Source: Desulfovibrio desulfuricans (GTDB lineage Bacteria > Desulfobacterota > Desulfovibrionia > Desulfovibrionales > Desulfovibrionaceae). Taken from it: 64,000 nt of DNA. Shown piece after piece: positions 27,973 to 36,784 of the stretch (position 1 is its first letter; every line of letters starts with the position of its first letter). The DNA lies in NCBI RefSeq assembly GCF_004801255.1, contig NZ_CP036295.1, positions 1,872,001-1,936,000 on the forward strand, read 5' to 3'. Below the pieces are notes generated by a model that worked only from the letters and a program-made list of their open reading frames with translations, had not been told where the DNA came from and searched no databases. A program made the translations under genes and the position numbers.

Positions 27973-28752
27973 ATGAGCCAATACACCGCAGATACCGCCC
28001 AATTTCAGCCGGATGTTTTGCCCGTTCCAGGCTCTGCGCTTACTGGTCGTATAGAAAAATACTGGTCGCGCAGGGCTGAAAGCTACGGCGAAACACGGCG
28101 ACACGAGCTTGCCTGTGACAAAAAATCCCTTTGGTTGAGCGAAATCTTACCCCATCTGCCCGCTGATGGGCCGTTGCGCATTATGGATGTGGGCACAGGC
28201 GCGGGCTTTTTCGCCATTTTGCTTGCGCAGCAGGGGCACAGCGTTTGCGGCGTGGACATGAGCCAGGCCATGCTGGATGAGGGTACGGCTCTTGCGCAAC
28301 AGGCCCGCTGCGCCGTCACGTTTCAGCGCATGGACGCCTGCTGCCTGGAATTTGAATCTTCAAGCTTTGATGCGGTGATTTCGCGCAACCTTACCTGGAC
28401 TCTGCCCGATGCCGCCGCAGCCTACCGCGAATGGAATCGTGTGCTGCGTCCCGGCGGCGTGCTGCTGAATTTTGACGCTGATTACGGCTCGGTTTCTTTT
28501 ATTGATGTTGTTCAGCAGTCGGGCGTTCACGCCCACGCGGGCATGAATGACGACATGATGCTTGAATGCGAGAGCATTCGCCGACAGTTGCCGTTGAGTG
28601 CCGAATCACGCCCAGTGTGGGATATACAAATTCTGCGCTGTTCGGGATTTTCGGCCTGCTGGTGCGACACCGACCTGAGCTCGCGCATCTACACCCACCG
28701 CGATGAAACCTACAATCCAGTACCCATGTTTGCCCTGCGTGCGGTCAAGTAG
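27973..28752 (+). CDS. Class I SAM-dependent methyltransferase
   Basis: 259 residues. The SAM-binding motif I is IMDVGTGAGFFAILLA, motif II GVDMSQAML, then DAVISRNLTWTLPDAAAAYREWNRVLRPGGVLLNFD, all typical of Methyltransf_11-type small-molecule methyltransferases. The substrate cannot be read from the sequence. It is 33 bases after nikE with an AAGGAG site, so it belongs to the nickel operon. A methyl transfer in the making or breaking of a nickel chelator would fit the context but is inference. Confidence 0.8.
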   Translation: MSQYTADTAQFQPDVLPVPGSALTGRIEKYWSRRAESYGETRRHELACDKKSLWLSEILPHLPADGPLRIMDVGTGAGFFAILLAQQGHSVCGVDMSQAMLDEGTALAQQARCAVTFQRMDACCLEFESSSFDAVISRNLTWTLPDAAAAYREWNRVLRPGGVLLNFDADYGSVSFIDVVQQSGVHAHAGMNDDMMLECESIRRQLPLSAESRPVWDIQILRCSGFSACWCDTDLSSRIYTHRDETYNPVPMFALRAVK

Positions 28753-28816
28753 CAGCGAGGGCTTTTGATATAGTGGGTTGCGGGCGAGTATCCACTGTGG
28801 CGTGGAGGGAAACCAG

Positions 28817-30253
28817 ATGTGCAGCATTGACAGCAAGGCAGAGACTGTAAACGGCGATGTATCGCAGTACCGGCAGGAATCGGACGCGCTGGGCACAGTG
28901 GCCGTGCCCGCTTCTGCCTACTGGGGCGTGCATACGGGCAGAGCTGTAGCAAATTTCCCCCTTTCGGGCCGTGCGGTCAGGCCGCAGCTTGTGCGGGCAC
29001 TGGCCCTGGTCAAGCTGGCCTGCTGCCGCGCCAATGAGGAACTTGGCTATCTGCCGCAAACCGAAGCACAGGCCATTGCCGAGGCCTGCCGTGAGGTTGC
29101 CGAAGGCGGTCTGGTTGAAGCCTTTGTGGTGGACGCCCTGCAAGGCGGGGCCGGAACCTCCACCAACATGAACGTGAACGAGGTAGTCGCCAACCGTGCA
29201 GAGCAATTGTTGGGGGGGCGGCTTGGCGAATATGCCCGCATTGATCCCTTGCGGCACGTGAATCTGCACCAGTCCACCAACGATGTGTACCCCACGGCTG
29301 TGCGGGTTGCCGCCATGTTTTTGCTCAAGGATATGGAGCAGGCCATTGCCACACTGCAAACGGCCTTTCAGGAAAAAGAACTGGCCTTTAGGCATATTCT
29401 TAAGGTGGGGCGCACCCAGTTGCAGGACGCCGTGCCCGTCACCCTGGGTATGGAATGCTCTGCCTGGGCAGAGAGCCTCTCGCGCGACCGCTGGCGGGTG
29501 TTCAAATGCGCCGAGCGGTTGCGGGTGGTCAATCTTGGCGGCACTGCGGTGGGCACGGGCATAACCGCACCGCGCAGCTATATTTTTCTGGTTGTTGAAA
29601 AACTGCGTGAGGTTACGGGGCTGGGCCTTTCGCGGGCAGAAAACCTCATGGACGCCACACAGAACTGCGACCCACTGGTTGAAGTGTCTGGCATTCTTAA
29701 GGCGCATGCGGTCAATCTGTTTAAAATAACCTCAGACCTGCGGCTGCTGGCATCCGGCCCAAGGGCCGGTATTGGCGAGTTGCGGCTGCCAGCCGTGCAG
29801 GCCGGGTCAAGCATCATGCCGGGCAAGGTCAATCCCGTAATCTGTGAGGCCGCCGCACAGGCCGCACTGCGGGTAATGGCCAACGACAGCGCCGTGACTC
29901 AGGCCGCTTTTTTGGGGCAGCTTGAGTTGAACGCCTTTATGCCCCTGCTGGCAGATTCGTTGCTGGGCAGCCTGCTGCTGCTGACCCAGGCTTGCCGCAT
30001 GCTGGCCGAAAAATGCGTGCAGGGCCTGGAGGCGGATGAAGCCGCTTGCGCCCGCCACCTTGGTAATTCACTGGTCACGGTTACGGCCCTTGTACCCGCG
30101 CTTGGCTACGAGTGTGCGGGCGAAATAGCCGCGCAGGCCCATAGCACAGGGCAAAGTGTGCGCACCGTGGTGCTTGAGCGGGGGTTGCTGGAAGAGCATG
30201 AACTTGACCGGCTGCTCAGTGCCGAGGCCGCCACGGCCCTTGGGCACAGGTAG
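28817..30253 (+). CDS. aspA: Aspartate ammonia-lyase (aspartase) family
   Basis: 478 residues of the aspartase/fumarase superfamily: GTSTNMNVNEVVANRA, HVNLHQSTNDVYPTA, the flexible loop signature GSSIMPGKVNPV with its catalytic serine, and LELNAFMPLLADSLLGS. GSSIMPGKVNP plus the STNDVYPTA form point to aspartase more than fumarase. The reaction is aspartate to fumarate plus ammonia in the cytoplasm. It lies 36 bases upstream of hydF, and aspartase genes are known neighbours of [FeFe] hydrogenase maturation genes; ammonia for the azadithiolate bridge of the H-cluster is the plausible link. Start at the ATG at 28817 after GGAGGG; an upstream in-frame start lacks a ribosome site. Confidence 0.85.
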   Translation: MCSIDSKAETVNGDVSQYRQESDALGTVAVPASAYWGVHTGRAVANFPLSGRAVRPQLVRALALVKLACCRANEELGYLPQTEAQAIAEACREVAEGGLVEAFVVDALQGGAGTSTNMNVNEVVANRAEQLLGGRLGEYARIDPLRHVNLHQSTNDVYPTAVRVAAMFLLKDMEQAIATLQTAFQEKELAFRHILKVGRTQLQDAVPVTLGMECSAWAESLSRDRWRVFKCAERLRVVNLGGTAVGTGITAPRSYIFLVVEKLREVTGLGLSRAENLMDATQNCDPLVEVSGILKAHAVNLFKITSDLRLLASGPRAGIGELRLPAVQAGSSIMPGKVNPVICEAAAQAALRVMANDSAVTQAAFLGQLELNAFMPLLADSLLGSLLLLTQACRMLAEKCVQGLEADEAACARHLGNSLVTVTALVPALGYECAGEIAAQAHSTGQSVRTVVLERGLLEEHELDRLLSAEAATALGHR

Positions 30254-30289
30254 GCGGCTGACGGGTAATAACGCAACGGAGTTTTTGCC

Positions 30290-31516
30290 ATGAATGAAAC
30301 GCCCAAAAGTCTGCGTCTGCACATCGGCATCTATGGTCGGCGCAATGTGGGTAAGTCTTCTCTGCTCAACGCACTGGCAGAGCAGCAGGTTTCCATTGTT
30401 TCCGACACGCCCGGCACAACCACAGACCCGGTGGAAAAAACGCTGGAGCTTGCGCCCCTCGGGCCGGTGGTTTTTATTGATACTGCGGGCATTGACGACG
30501 TGGGCGCACTGGGCGAGCTGCGCAAAGAGCGCACTCTCAAGGCCCTTGAGCGCACCGATGTTGCCCTGCTGGCGGTGGAGCCGGATCAGTGGGGCGAGTA
30601 CGAAGACTTTTTTGTGGCCCAGCTTCGCGAGCGCAACATTCCTTTTGGCGTGGTCTTTGGCAAGAGCGATCAGGCTCTTCCCGCTGCTGTGCATACATCG
30701 GTGCTGGAGAAGGGCGGCATCCGCTGGATGAGCGTTTCTGCCCTGACAGGCAAGGGCATGGGGCAGGTGCGCGAGGCGCTGGCGGCACTGGCACCAGAGC
30801 ACTGGTTTGCAGAGCCGCGCCTTCTGGGCGATCTGTTGCCAGCGGGTGAACTGGCCGTGCTGGTGGTTCCACTTGATCTGGGTGCGCCCAAGGGGCGGCT
30901 AATTTTGCCCCAGGTGCAGGCCATACGCGATGTTCTAGATAGCGATGCATCGTGCATGGTGGTGAAAGAACGCGAGCTTGCTGCGGCCCTCGCCCGTCTG
31001 AACAGGGAGCCATGCCTTGTGGTCTGTGATTCGCAGATTGTACTCAAGGCCGTGGCCGACACTCCGCCGCATATTCCACTCACTACGTTTTCCATCCTTA
31101 TGGCCCGATTCAAGGGTGATCTGGCGGCCCTTGCCCACGGGGCGGCTGCCATCGACCGCTTGCAACCCGGTGACGCCGTGCTGGTGGCCGAGGCTTGCGG
31201 GCATCACCCCTCGGCAGACGACATCGGGCGGGTGAAGATTCCGCGCTGGCTGCGGCAGTACGCCGGGGGCGATATTCGCGTGGACAATCTGGCCGGGCGT
31301 GACTTTCCTGATGATCTGAGCCCATACAGGCTGGTTATCCACTGCGGCGCGTGTACGTTTAACCGTCAGAGCATGCTTGCGCGGCTGGCGCAGGCGCAAA
31401 CGCAGGGCGTGCCCATAACCAATTACGGGTTGGCTATTTCGCATGTGCAGGGGGTGCTGCGGCGGGTTCTTGAGCCTTTCCCCGCAGCATTGGCGGCATT
31501 TGATGCGGCACGGTGA
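30290..31516 (+). CDS. hydF: [FeFe] hydrogenase maturation GTPase/scaffold HydF
   Basis: 408 residues. N-terminal Ras-like GTPase: GRRNVGKSSLLNAL (P-loop, about residues 14-27), a SDTPGTTTDPVEK switch, FIDTAGIDD (G3) and a GKSDQ-type G4. The C-terminal part carries the [4Fe-4S] ligands of HydF: EACGHHPSADDIGR and IHCGACTFNRQSML. HydF is the scaffold on which the two-iron subcluster is finished and from which it is passed to apo-HydA. ATG at 30290 with CGGAG upstream. Same strand as hydE, hydAB and hydG, and separated from hydE by about 330 bases that hold a promoter-like stretch and an operator. Confidence 0.95.
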   Translation: MNETPKSLRLHIGIYGRRNVGKSSLLNALAEQQVSIVSDTPGTTTDPVEKTLELAPLGPVVFIDTAGIDDVGALGELRKERTLKALERTDVALLAVEPDQWGEYEDFFVAQLRERNIPFGVVFGKSDQALPAAVHTSVLEKGGIRWMSVSALTGKGMGQVREALAALAPEHWFAEPRLLGDLLPAGELAVLVVPLDLGAPKGRLILPQVQAIRDVLDSDASCMVVKERELAAALARLNREPCLVVCDSQIVLKAVADTPPHIPLTTFSILMARFKGDLAALAHGAAAIDRLQPGDAVLVAEACGHHPSADDIGRVKIPRWLRQYAGGDIRVDNLAGRDFPDDLSPYRLVIHCGACTFNRQSMLARLAQAQTQGVPITNYGLAISHVQGVLRRVLEPFPAALAAFDAAR

Positions 31517-31574
31517 TCTCTCTGCTTGTCGTGTTTGTTTATAATGCCAGCGTGTTGACTTTAAAGTTGGCCTT

Positions 31575-31617
31575 TTGATTGAGTAAAAATTTGCTACGAT
31601 ATTGACAAAAGTGTTAC
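31575..31617 (+). promoter_or_regulatory. Candidate promoter and degenerate operator before hydE
   Basis: TTGATT and GATATT lie 17 bases apart (31575-31603). Overlapping it, TTGCTAC-N13-GTGTTAC (31591-31617) is a poor second version of the perfect palindrome 112 bases downstream. Confidence 0.35.
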
Positions 31618-31728
31618 TGTGGCGCAATCTGCTCAAAGCAGTGCGCATCCGGACTGGCTCCCATGGGTGGGAATAGACAGTGCTTCATGTGGAAGCAAAT
31701 GGAGTTTATGGACTTTTGTTTCTATTAG

Positions 31729-31755
31729 GTGTTACTTTTTTTAAAAAAGTAACAC
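31729..31755. promoter_or_regulatory. NikR-type operator upstream of hydE-hydAB
   Basis: A perfect inverted repeat GTGTTAC-N13-GTAACAC; even the 13-base centre (seven T, six A) is symmetric. This is the NikR box I recall being described for Desulfovibrio and relatives. It lies about 110 bases before hydE in a gene-free stretch. Nickel-bound NikR would repress the [FeFe] hydrogenase genes when nickel is plentiful. Confidence 0.7.
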
Positions 31756-31844
31756 AAGTGACACCTGCGACCACACTCGGCATCAGCACTGCACGTTACT
31801 GCTTAACGGTATAGCGACAACTGGCACAGAACTGGATGGTAACC

Positions 31845-32873
31845 ATGCGCCGTGAAGAAATCATAGAACTTCTTTTTGAAACGCCCTTCGAGGCGCTTTG
31901 CGAGCGTGCCGCCCGTGTGCTGGAAGAAGAAAAAGGCTCACATGTGCATGTGCGCGGCCTTATTGAATTCTCCAATGTGTGCCGCCGCAACTGCCGTTAC
32001 TGCGGCCTGCGTGCCGAGAATGCAAATCTGCGCCGCTACACGCTTGATAAGACCGATATCATGGCCGCCGCAAAAAATGCCGTTGCCATGGGCGCAGACA
32101 CCATTGTGCTGCAATCGGGCGAATCGGCCATTGAACCCATGTGGCTGGCAGATGTGGTGGATTGTTTGCGCGGCGATTTAAACGTGCCCGTTACCTTGAG
32201 CGTGGGCGAGCACTCGCGCGCCGCATACGCACTGTGGAAAGAGGCTGGCGCAGTGCGCTTTTTGCTCAAGCATGAAACAGCCGACCCCAAACTCTACACG
32301 GCCTTGCATCCGGGGCATGAGCTTGCCGAACGCATCAGTTGCCTGCGGGTGTTGCAGCGGCTGGGCTACGAAATAGGTTCCGGCTTTATGGTGGGTCTGC
32401 CCGGCCAAAGGCCGGAAACGCTGGCTGACGACATCATTTTATCGCGCAGGTTGGGTGTTTCCATGTGCGGGGCTGGGCCGTTCATTGCGCAGCACGATAC
32501 GCCCCTTGGCGGGCATCCGTCGGGCAGCGCGCAGCTTGCCTTGCGGGTAATGGCCGTCATGCGCATAGCCATGCCCTGGGCCAACATACCCGCAACCACG
32601 GCGCTTGCCACAGTGGACACACTGGGCGGACAACGCAATGGCCTGCTGGCAGGGGGCAACGTGCTTATGCCCTCGTTTACGCCGCCAGCCTACGGCAAGC
32701 AGTACCGCATTTACGACAATAAAAATCGGGTGGACATGCTGGGCGCGCGCAAGGCCATTGAAGGCGCGGGGCGTAGCCACAGCCTTGCCGATTGGCAGCC
32801 TCCTGCCGCTCAGGATGCCATTGCCAGAGTTGCGCCCGCTTTCTCAAGTGTGGCGTGCATGCTGGCAGGATAA
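31845..32873 (+). CDS. hydE: [FeFe] hydrogenase maturase HydE (radical SAM)
   Basis: 342 residues. The radical-SAM motif CRRNCRYCGLR (CX3CX2C) is at about residues 46-56, followed by the TIM-barrel pattern QSGESAIEPMWLADVV, LSVGEHS, FLLKHETADPKLYTALHPGHEL and VGLPGQRPETLADDI, all as in HydE. It is a cytoplasmic S-adenosylmethionine enzyme that converts the HydG organo-iron product during assembly of the H-cluster. The related biotin synthase BioB lacks this neighbourhood. I place the start at 31845; an ATG three codons earlier (31836) is equally open and neither has a strong ribosome site. Confidence 0.93.
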   Translation: MRREEIIELLFETPFEALCERAARVLEEEKGSHVHVRGLIEFSNVCRRNCRYCGLRAENANLRRYTLDKTDIMAAAKNAVAMGADTIVLQSGESAIEPMWLADVVDCLRGDLNVPVTLSVGEHSRAAYALWKEAGAVRFLLKHETADPKLYTALHPGHELAERISCLRVLQRLGYEIGSGFMVGLPGQRPETLADDIILSRRLGVSMCGAGPFIAQHDTPLGGHPSGSAQLALRVMAVMRIAMPWANIPATTALATVDTLGGQRNGLLAGGNVLMPSFTPPAYGKQYRIYDNKNRVDMLGARKAIEGAGRSHSLADWQPPAAQDAIARVAPAFSSVACMLAG

Positions 32874-32956
32874 AAACTTGCTGTTTTTTGTATCAACAGG
32901 CGGGCGCACATGCGCCGCCGTAGAAAAATCAACCTGTTACCCGCCAGGAGGCTGCA

Positions 32957-34213
32957 ATGCCGCGCATTGATATGGAACACATCGCATACGAGCTCAATGT
33001 GCCCCCACAGGGCGCGGACGGCGACAAAATGTTTTTTGTGCAGATTGATCCCGAAAAATGCATCGGCTGCGATTCTTGCCAGGAATACTGCCCCAGCGGT
33101 GCCATTTATGGTGAAACAGGTCTGACGCACAAGATTGCCCACCCCGAACCATGTATCAACTGCGCCCAGTGTCTTACACATTGCCCGGAAATGGCCATCT
33201 ACGAAGTGCAGACCTGGGTTCCCGAGCTGCAAAAAAAATTGCAGGACAAAAGCGTCAAGTGCATTGCCATGCCCGCACCTTCGGTGCGCTACGCCCTTGG
33301 CGAAGCCTTTGGACTTGCCCCCGGCAGTGTCACCACCGGCAAAATGCTGGCTGCCCTCAAGCAGCTTGGATTCGCAAACTGCTGGGACACGGAATTTGCC
33401 GCCGACGTCACCATCTGGGAAGAAGCCTCTGAATTTGTGGAACGCCTTGGGGCAAAGCGTGATCTGCCGCAGTTTACCTCATGCTGTCCCGGCTGGCAGA
33501 AATATGCCGAAACGTTTTATCCCGATCTGCTGCCGCATTTTTCTTCGTGCAAATCGCCTGTGGCCATGAATGGCCGCCTTGCCAAAACCTATGGTGCAGA
33601 AAAGGCCAAGTACGATCCCAAAAGCATCTATACGGTTTCCATCATGCCCTGCGTGGCCAAAAAGTATGAAGGCCTGCGCCAGGAATATGCTGAAAACGAC
33701 CTGCGCGACATCGACGCAACCCTCACCACGCGTGAACTGGCCTATATGATCCGTCAGGCGGGCATTGATTTCAACAAACTGCCCGACGGCCAGCGCGACA
33801 GCCTCATGGGCGAATCCACCGGCGGCGCAACCATATTTGGCGTGTCTGGCGGCGTTATGGAAGCGGCTCTGCGTTACGCCTATCAGGCCGTAACCGGCAA
33901 GCGCCCTGAATCGTGGGATTTCAAGCAAGTGCGCGGCCTCAAGGGCATGAAGGAATACACCGTTACCGTCAACGGCATTGAGCTGCATCTGGCAGTTGTG
34001 CACGGGGCCAAGCGTTTTGCACAGGTATGCGACGAGGTGCGGGCGGGCAAATCGCCTTACCACTTTATCGAATTTATGGCCTGCCCCGGCGGCTGTGTGT
34101 GCGGCGGTGGCCAGCCAATTATGCCCAATGTGCTGCAAAGCGCGGAACGCAAGGCCACAAGCCTGTTTGCCAGCCTGAAGCAACGCCTTGCCAACACCCA
34201 GCCCAAAGCCTAG
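32957..34213 (+). CDS. hydA: Periplasmic [FeFe] hydrogenase large subunit
   Basis: 418 residues, close to the length of D. vulgaris HydA. Two ferredoxin-type [4Fe-4S] motifs lie at C35-C45 ([12 protein letters not shown]) and C66-C76 ([12 protein letters not shown]). The H-cluster motifs follow: L1 FTSCCPGW (about 173), L2 [10 protein letters not shown] (about 229), L3 [16 protein letters not shown] (about 371). There is no signal peptide; export is by piggy-back with the Tat-signal-bearing small subunit encoded next. It catalyses reversible H2 oxidation in the periplasm, normally feeding cytochrome c3. ATG at 32957 after an AGGAGG site. Absence of accessory N-terminal domains marks it as the Desulfovibrio-type enzyme. 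Confidence 0.97.
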   Translation: MPRIDMEHIAYELNVPPQGADGDKMFFVQIDPEKCIGCDSCQEYCPSGAIYGETGLTHKIAHPEPCINCAQCLTHCPEMAIYEVQTWVPELQKKLQDKSVKCIAMPAPSVRYALGEAFGLAPGSVTTGKMLAALKQLGFANCWDTEFAADVTIWEEASEFVERLGAKRDLPQFTSCCPGWQKYAETFYPDLLPHFSSCKSPVAMNGRLAKTYGAEKAKYDPKSIYTVSIMPCVAKKYEGLRQEYAENDLRDIDATLTTRELAYMIRQAGIDFNKLPDGQRDSLMGESTGGATIFGVSGGVMEAALRYAYQAVTGKRPESWDFKQVRGLKGMKEYTVTVNGIELHLAVVHGAKRFAQVCDEVRAGKSPYHFIEFMACPGGCVCGGGQPIMPNVLQSAERKATSLFASLKQRLANTQPKA

Positions 34214-34224
34214 AGGAGCACGCC

Positions 34225-34599
34225 ATGTCTATTATTGCCACCACTCGACGCGGATTTTTGAAGGGAGCGTGCATTCTTTCCGGCGGCTTGCTGCTGGGCG
34301 TGCGCATGGCCAACAAGGCCTATGCTGCGGCCAAGGATTTTAAAGATTACATGGGCGACCGCTCTGCCGCTGTGTACAACGCCGATTCGGCCTTTCCCAA
34401 GCGCGCAAGCCAGGACAACGCCCAGGTCAAGGCCCTTTATGATTCGTGGCTGGGCAAACCCCTGAGCCACAAGTCCGAAGAAAATCTGCATACCAAATGG
34501 TTTGACAAATCAAAAGGCCTCAAGGCTCTTACGGCTTCAGGTGAATACCCCAACCCTCGCCACAAGGAGTTTGAAGGTACCACCTATCCGTACGAATAA
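34225..34599 (+). CDS. hydB: Periplasmic [FeFe] hydrogenase small subunit, Tat-exported
   Basis: 124 residues. The N terminus [20 protein letters not shown] is a twin-arginine signal, with cleavage expected near AYA. The mature part ([18 protein letters not shown]..., [25 protein letters not shown]) matches the belt-like small subunit that wraps around HydA. It starts 11 bases after the hydA stop behind GAGGAG, so the two are made together and cross the membrane as a complex. Confidence 0.95.
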   Translation: MSIIATTRRGFLKGACILSGGLLLGVRMANKAYAAAKDFKDYMGDRSAAVYNADSAFPKRASQDNAQVKALYDSWLGKPLSHKSEENLHTKWFDKSKGLKALTASGEYPNPRHKEFEGTTYPYE

Positions 34600-34650
34600 A
34601 GCCCGGCCTTTGCCTCCTGAGGGACCCCAAGACCCTTAGGCCAGACCCAC

Positions 34651-34680
34651 GGCCGACACGGTTTGCCCCCCGTGTCGGCC
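34651..34680. terminator. Strong hairpin between hydB and hydG
   Basis: GGCCGACACGG pairs perfectly with CCGTGTCGGCC. There is no T-run, so it may stabilise or process the hydAB message rather than end it. The rest of 34600-34988 has no supported gene on the plus strand; a short minus-strand frame with a CGCERPVCAVC cysteine cluster (34636-34902) is possible but weak. Confidence 0.55.
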
Positions 34681-34988
34681 AATTTGAATGCAGGGCTGTT
34701 CCTGCCATTTATTCAGGTCATCAGGCAGCCCGCACACTGCGCACACTGGCCGTTCACATCCGCAGTGGACAGCCTTATGAATATTTTTTTTGATTTCGGT
34801 GAGATATTCAGTGGCGGAACATGCCGCCAGCAAAAACGTCAAGTTTGCAGCCTGTATTTTCTCTGTTTGCGAAAAAGTAATTCCCACGGGATGTTTTTTC
34901 ACCGCCTGCCTGTCGAGTTCTCTATGCCACTATGGCTGGTCACCCGCCCGCACCGCCTGAGAATATGGGTCTTGCCGGAGGTCTTTTT

Positions 34989-36407
34989 ATGTATAATCCC
35001 CAGTCGTTGTGCGCAGATGAATTTATTGACCACAGCGAGGTGCTCGACACCCTGAGCTACGCGGCCGAGCACGCGCGCGATGCAGAGCTTATTGACACCA
35101 TCATTGCCAAGGCCGCCCTGAAGAAAGGCCTGACCCACCGCGAAGCCTCGGTGCTGCTTGCCTGCGAGCTGTCAGAAAAAGTGGAACAGGTGTACAAGCT
35201 TGCCAACCAGATCAAGCACGATTTTTACGGCAACCGCATTGTCATGTTTGCGCCTTTGTACCTCTCAAACCACTGCATAAACAGCTGCGTGTACTGTCCC
35301 TACCACTCGCAGAACAAAAACATAGCCCGCAAAAAACTTACTCAGGAAGAAGTGGCCCGTGAGGTCGTTGCCTTGCAGGACATGGGGCACAAACGCCTTG
35401 CGCTTGAGGCAGGCGAACACCCCACCATGAACCCCATCGAGTACATTCTTGAGTGCATCAAGACCATCTACAGCATCAAGCACAAGAATGGGGCCATCCG
35501 CCGGGTAAACGTGAACATCGCGGCAACAACGGTGGAAGAATACACAATGCTCAAGGATGCGGGCATCGGCACGTATATTCTGTTTCAGGAAACCTACCAC
35601 AAGCAGAGCTACGAAAAGCTGCATCCCGCAGGCCCCAAGCACGACTATGCCTGGCACACCGAGGCCATGGACCGCGCCATGCAGGGCGGTATTGACGATG
35701 TGGGGCTGGGGGTTCTTTTTGGACTGGAGGGCTATCGCTATGAATTTGCAGCCCTGCTCATGCACGCCGAGCACCTCGAAGCCGTACACGGCGTTGGCCC
35801 GCACACCATCAGCGTGCCGCGCATACGCCGTGCAGACGACATCAACCCCGATGTGTTCGACAATGGTATCAGCGACGATACGTTTGCCCGCATCTGCGCC
35901 TGTATTCGCGTGTCTGTGCCGTACACGGGCATGATTGTTTCCACCCGCGAGAGCAAGGCCGTGCGTGAAAAGGTGTTGCCGCTGGGCATTTCGCAGATCA
36001 GCGGTGGTTCGCGCACCAGCGTAGGCGGCTATTATGAGCCGGAGCCGGAAGAAGACAATTCTGCGCAGTTTGACGTGAGCGACCGCCGTACCCTGGACGA
36101 GGTGGTGCGCTGGCTCATGGAACAGGGGCATGTGCCGAGCTTTTGCACGGCCTGTTACCGCGAGGGCCGCACCGGCGACCGCTTTATGGCCCTGTGCAAG
36201 AGCCAGCAGATTTTGAACTGCTGCCACCCCAACGCCCTGCTGACCCTCAAGGAATACTTGCAGGACTACGCCTCGCCGCAAACCCGGCAGATGGGCCTTG
36301 CCATGATAGAGCAGGAGCTGAACAAAATTCCCAGTGACAAGGTGCGCAAAAAGGCTGTGGAATACCTTGCCGCCATTAAAAACGGCCAGCGAGATTTTCG
36401 ATTCTGA
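34989..36407 (+). CDS. hydG: [FeFe] hydrogenase maturase HydG (tyrosine lyase)
   Basis: 472 residues. The radical-SAM motif CINSCVYC (CX3CX2C) is at about residues 97-104, and the C-terminal auxiliary-cluster ligands read CTACYREGRTGDRFMALCKSQQILNCC, the CX2CX22C set specific to HydG and absent from ThiH. It splits tyrosine into p-cresol, CO and cyanide and builds the Fe(CO)2CN synthon on its auxiliary cluster, in the cytoplasm. The start is the ATG at 34989 after GGAGG; a longer frame upstream lacks a ribosome site. It ends the hydrogenase block and is followed by a terminator. Confidence 0.95.
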   Translation: MYNPQSLCADEFIDHSEVLDTLSYAAEHARDAELIDTIIAKAALKKGLTHREASVLLACELSEKVEQVYKLANQIKHDFYGNRIVMFAPLYLSNHCINSCVYCPYHSQNKNIARKKLTQEEVAREVVALQDMGHKRLALEAGEHPTMNPIEYILECIKTIYSIKHKNGAIRRVNVNIAATTVEEYTMLKDAGIGTYILFQETYHKQSYEKLHPAGPKHDYAWHTEAMDRAMQGGIDDVGLGVLFGLEGYRYEFAALLMHAEHLEAVHGVGPHTISVPRIRRADDINPDVFDNGISDDTFARICACIRVSVPYTGMIVSTRESKAVREKVLPLGISQISGGSRTSVGGYYEPEPEEDNSAQFDVSDRRTLDEVVRWLMEQGHVPSFCTACYREGRTGDRFMALCKSQQILNCCHPNALLTLKEYLQDYASPQTRQMGLAMIEQELNKIPSDKVRKKAVEYLAAIKNGQRDFRF

Positions 36408-36449
36408 AATTTGCTTTTCTGAAGTTTTTGCCTGAAGGCGGATCGGCCT

Positions 36450-36487
36450 GCGGCGCATTGGAAATATCCCAATGCGCCGCTCTTTGT
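36450..36487 (+). terminator. Terminator of the hydG transcript
   Basis: GCGGCGCATTGG pairs with CCAATGCGCCGC over a short loop and is followed by TCTTTGTT. It closes the hydrogenase block 43 bases after hydG. Confidence 0.75.
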
Positions 36488-36495
36488 TGATATGT

Positions 36496-36545
36496 GGATA
36501 TTACCCCACTGCGTATGCCACTTGTAAGTTGCTGCTCTTACGCGG
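36496..36545 (-). mobile_element. IS3-type right-end remnant
   Basis: ACCCCACTGCGTATGCCACT followed by TGTAAGTT is the reverse complement of the right end of the IS3 relic at about 17015-17046. No transposase is left here. From here to 36780 I see no supported gene. Confidence 0.5.
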
Positions 36546-36784
36546 GATATAGGTGATATTTTTCCCTGAGGAGTTTTTCAGGAATCAACGTATGTCCACA
36601 ACTAGTAGCGTGAGAGAAGTGCGGTAAGCGAGTTATCAAGGCCATCATGTAAGTCGTCATGGATATTGGTGACGCCCCGCCACTACGATGCGGCGTTTGA
36701 GATTTATATTCGCCGTAAATTTTACTGTGAATACTGCTTTTGCTGAGAATCCTAGTCACATTCACCGCAAAAAATGCGGATATT

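Noticed and set aside
22842..31648. Long open frames on the minus strand opposite nikA-E, aspA and hydF
   Set aside because: They mirror well-identified plus-strand genes in GC-rich sequence, with histidine- and arginine-rich nonsense products.
34636..34902. Minus-strand frame of 88 codons with a CGCERPVCAVC cysteine cluster between hydB and hydG
   Set aside because: It overlaps the strong hairpin, has a poor ribosome site, and lies antisense within the hyd block. Not enough to call a gene.
35265..36458. 397-codon minus-strand frame opposite hydG
   Set aside because: Antisense of a gene with all the expected HydG motifs; no motif of its own.
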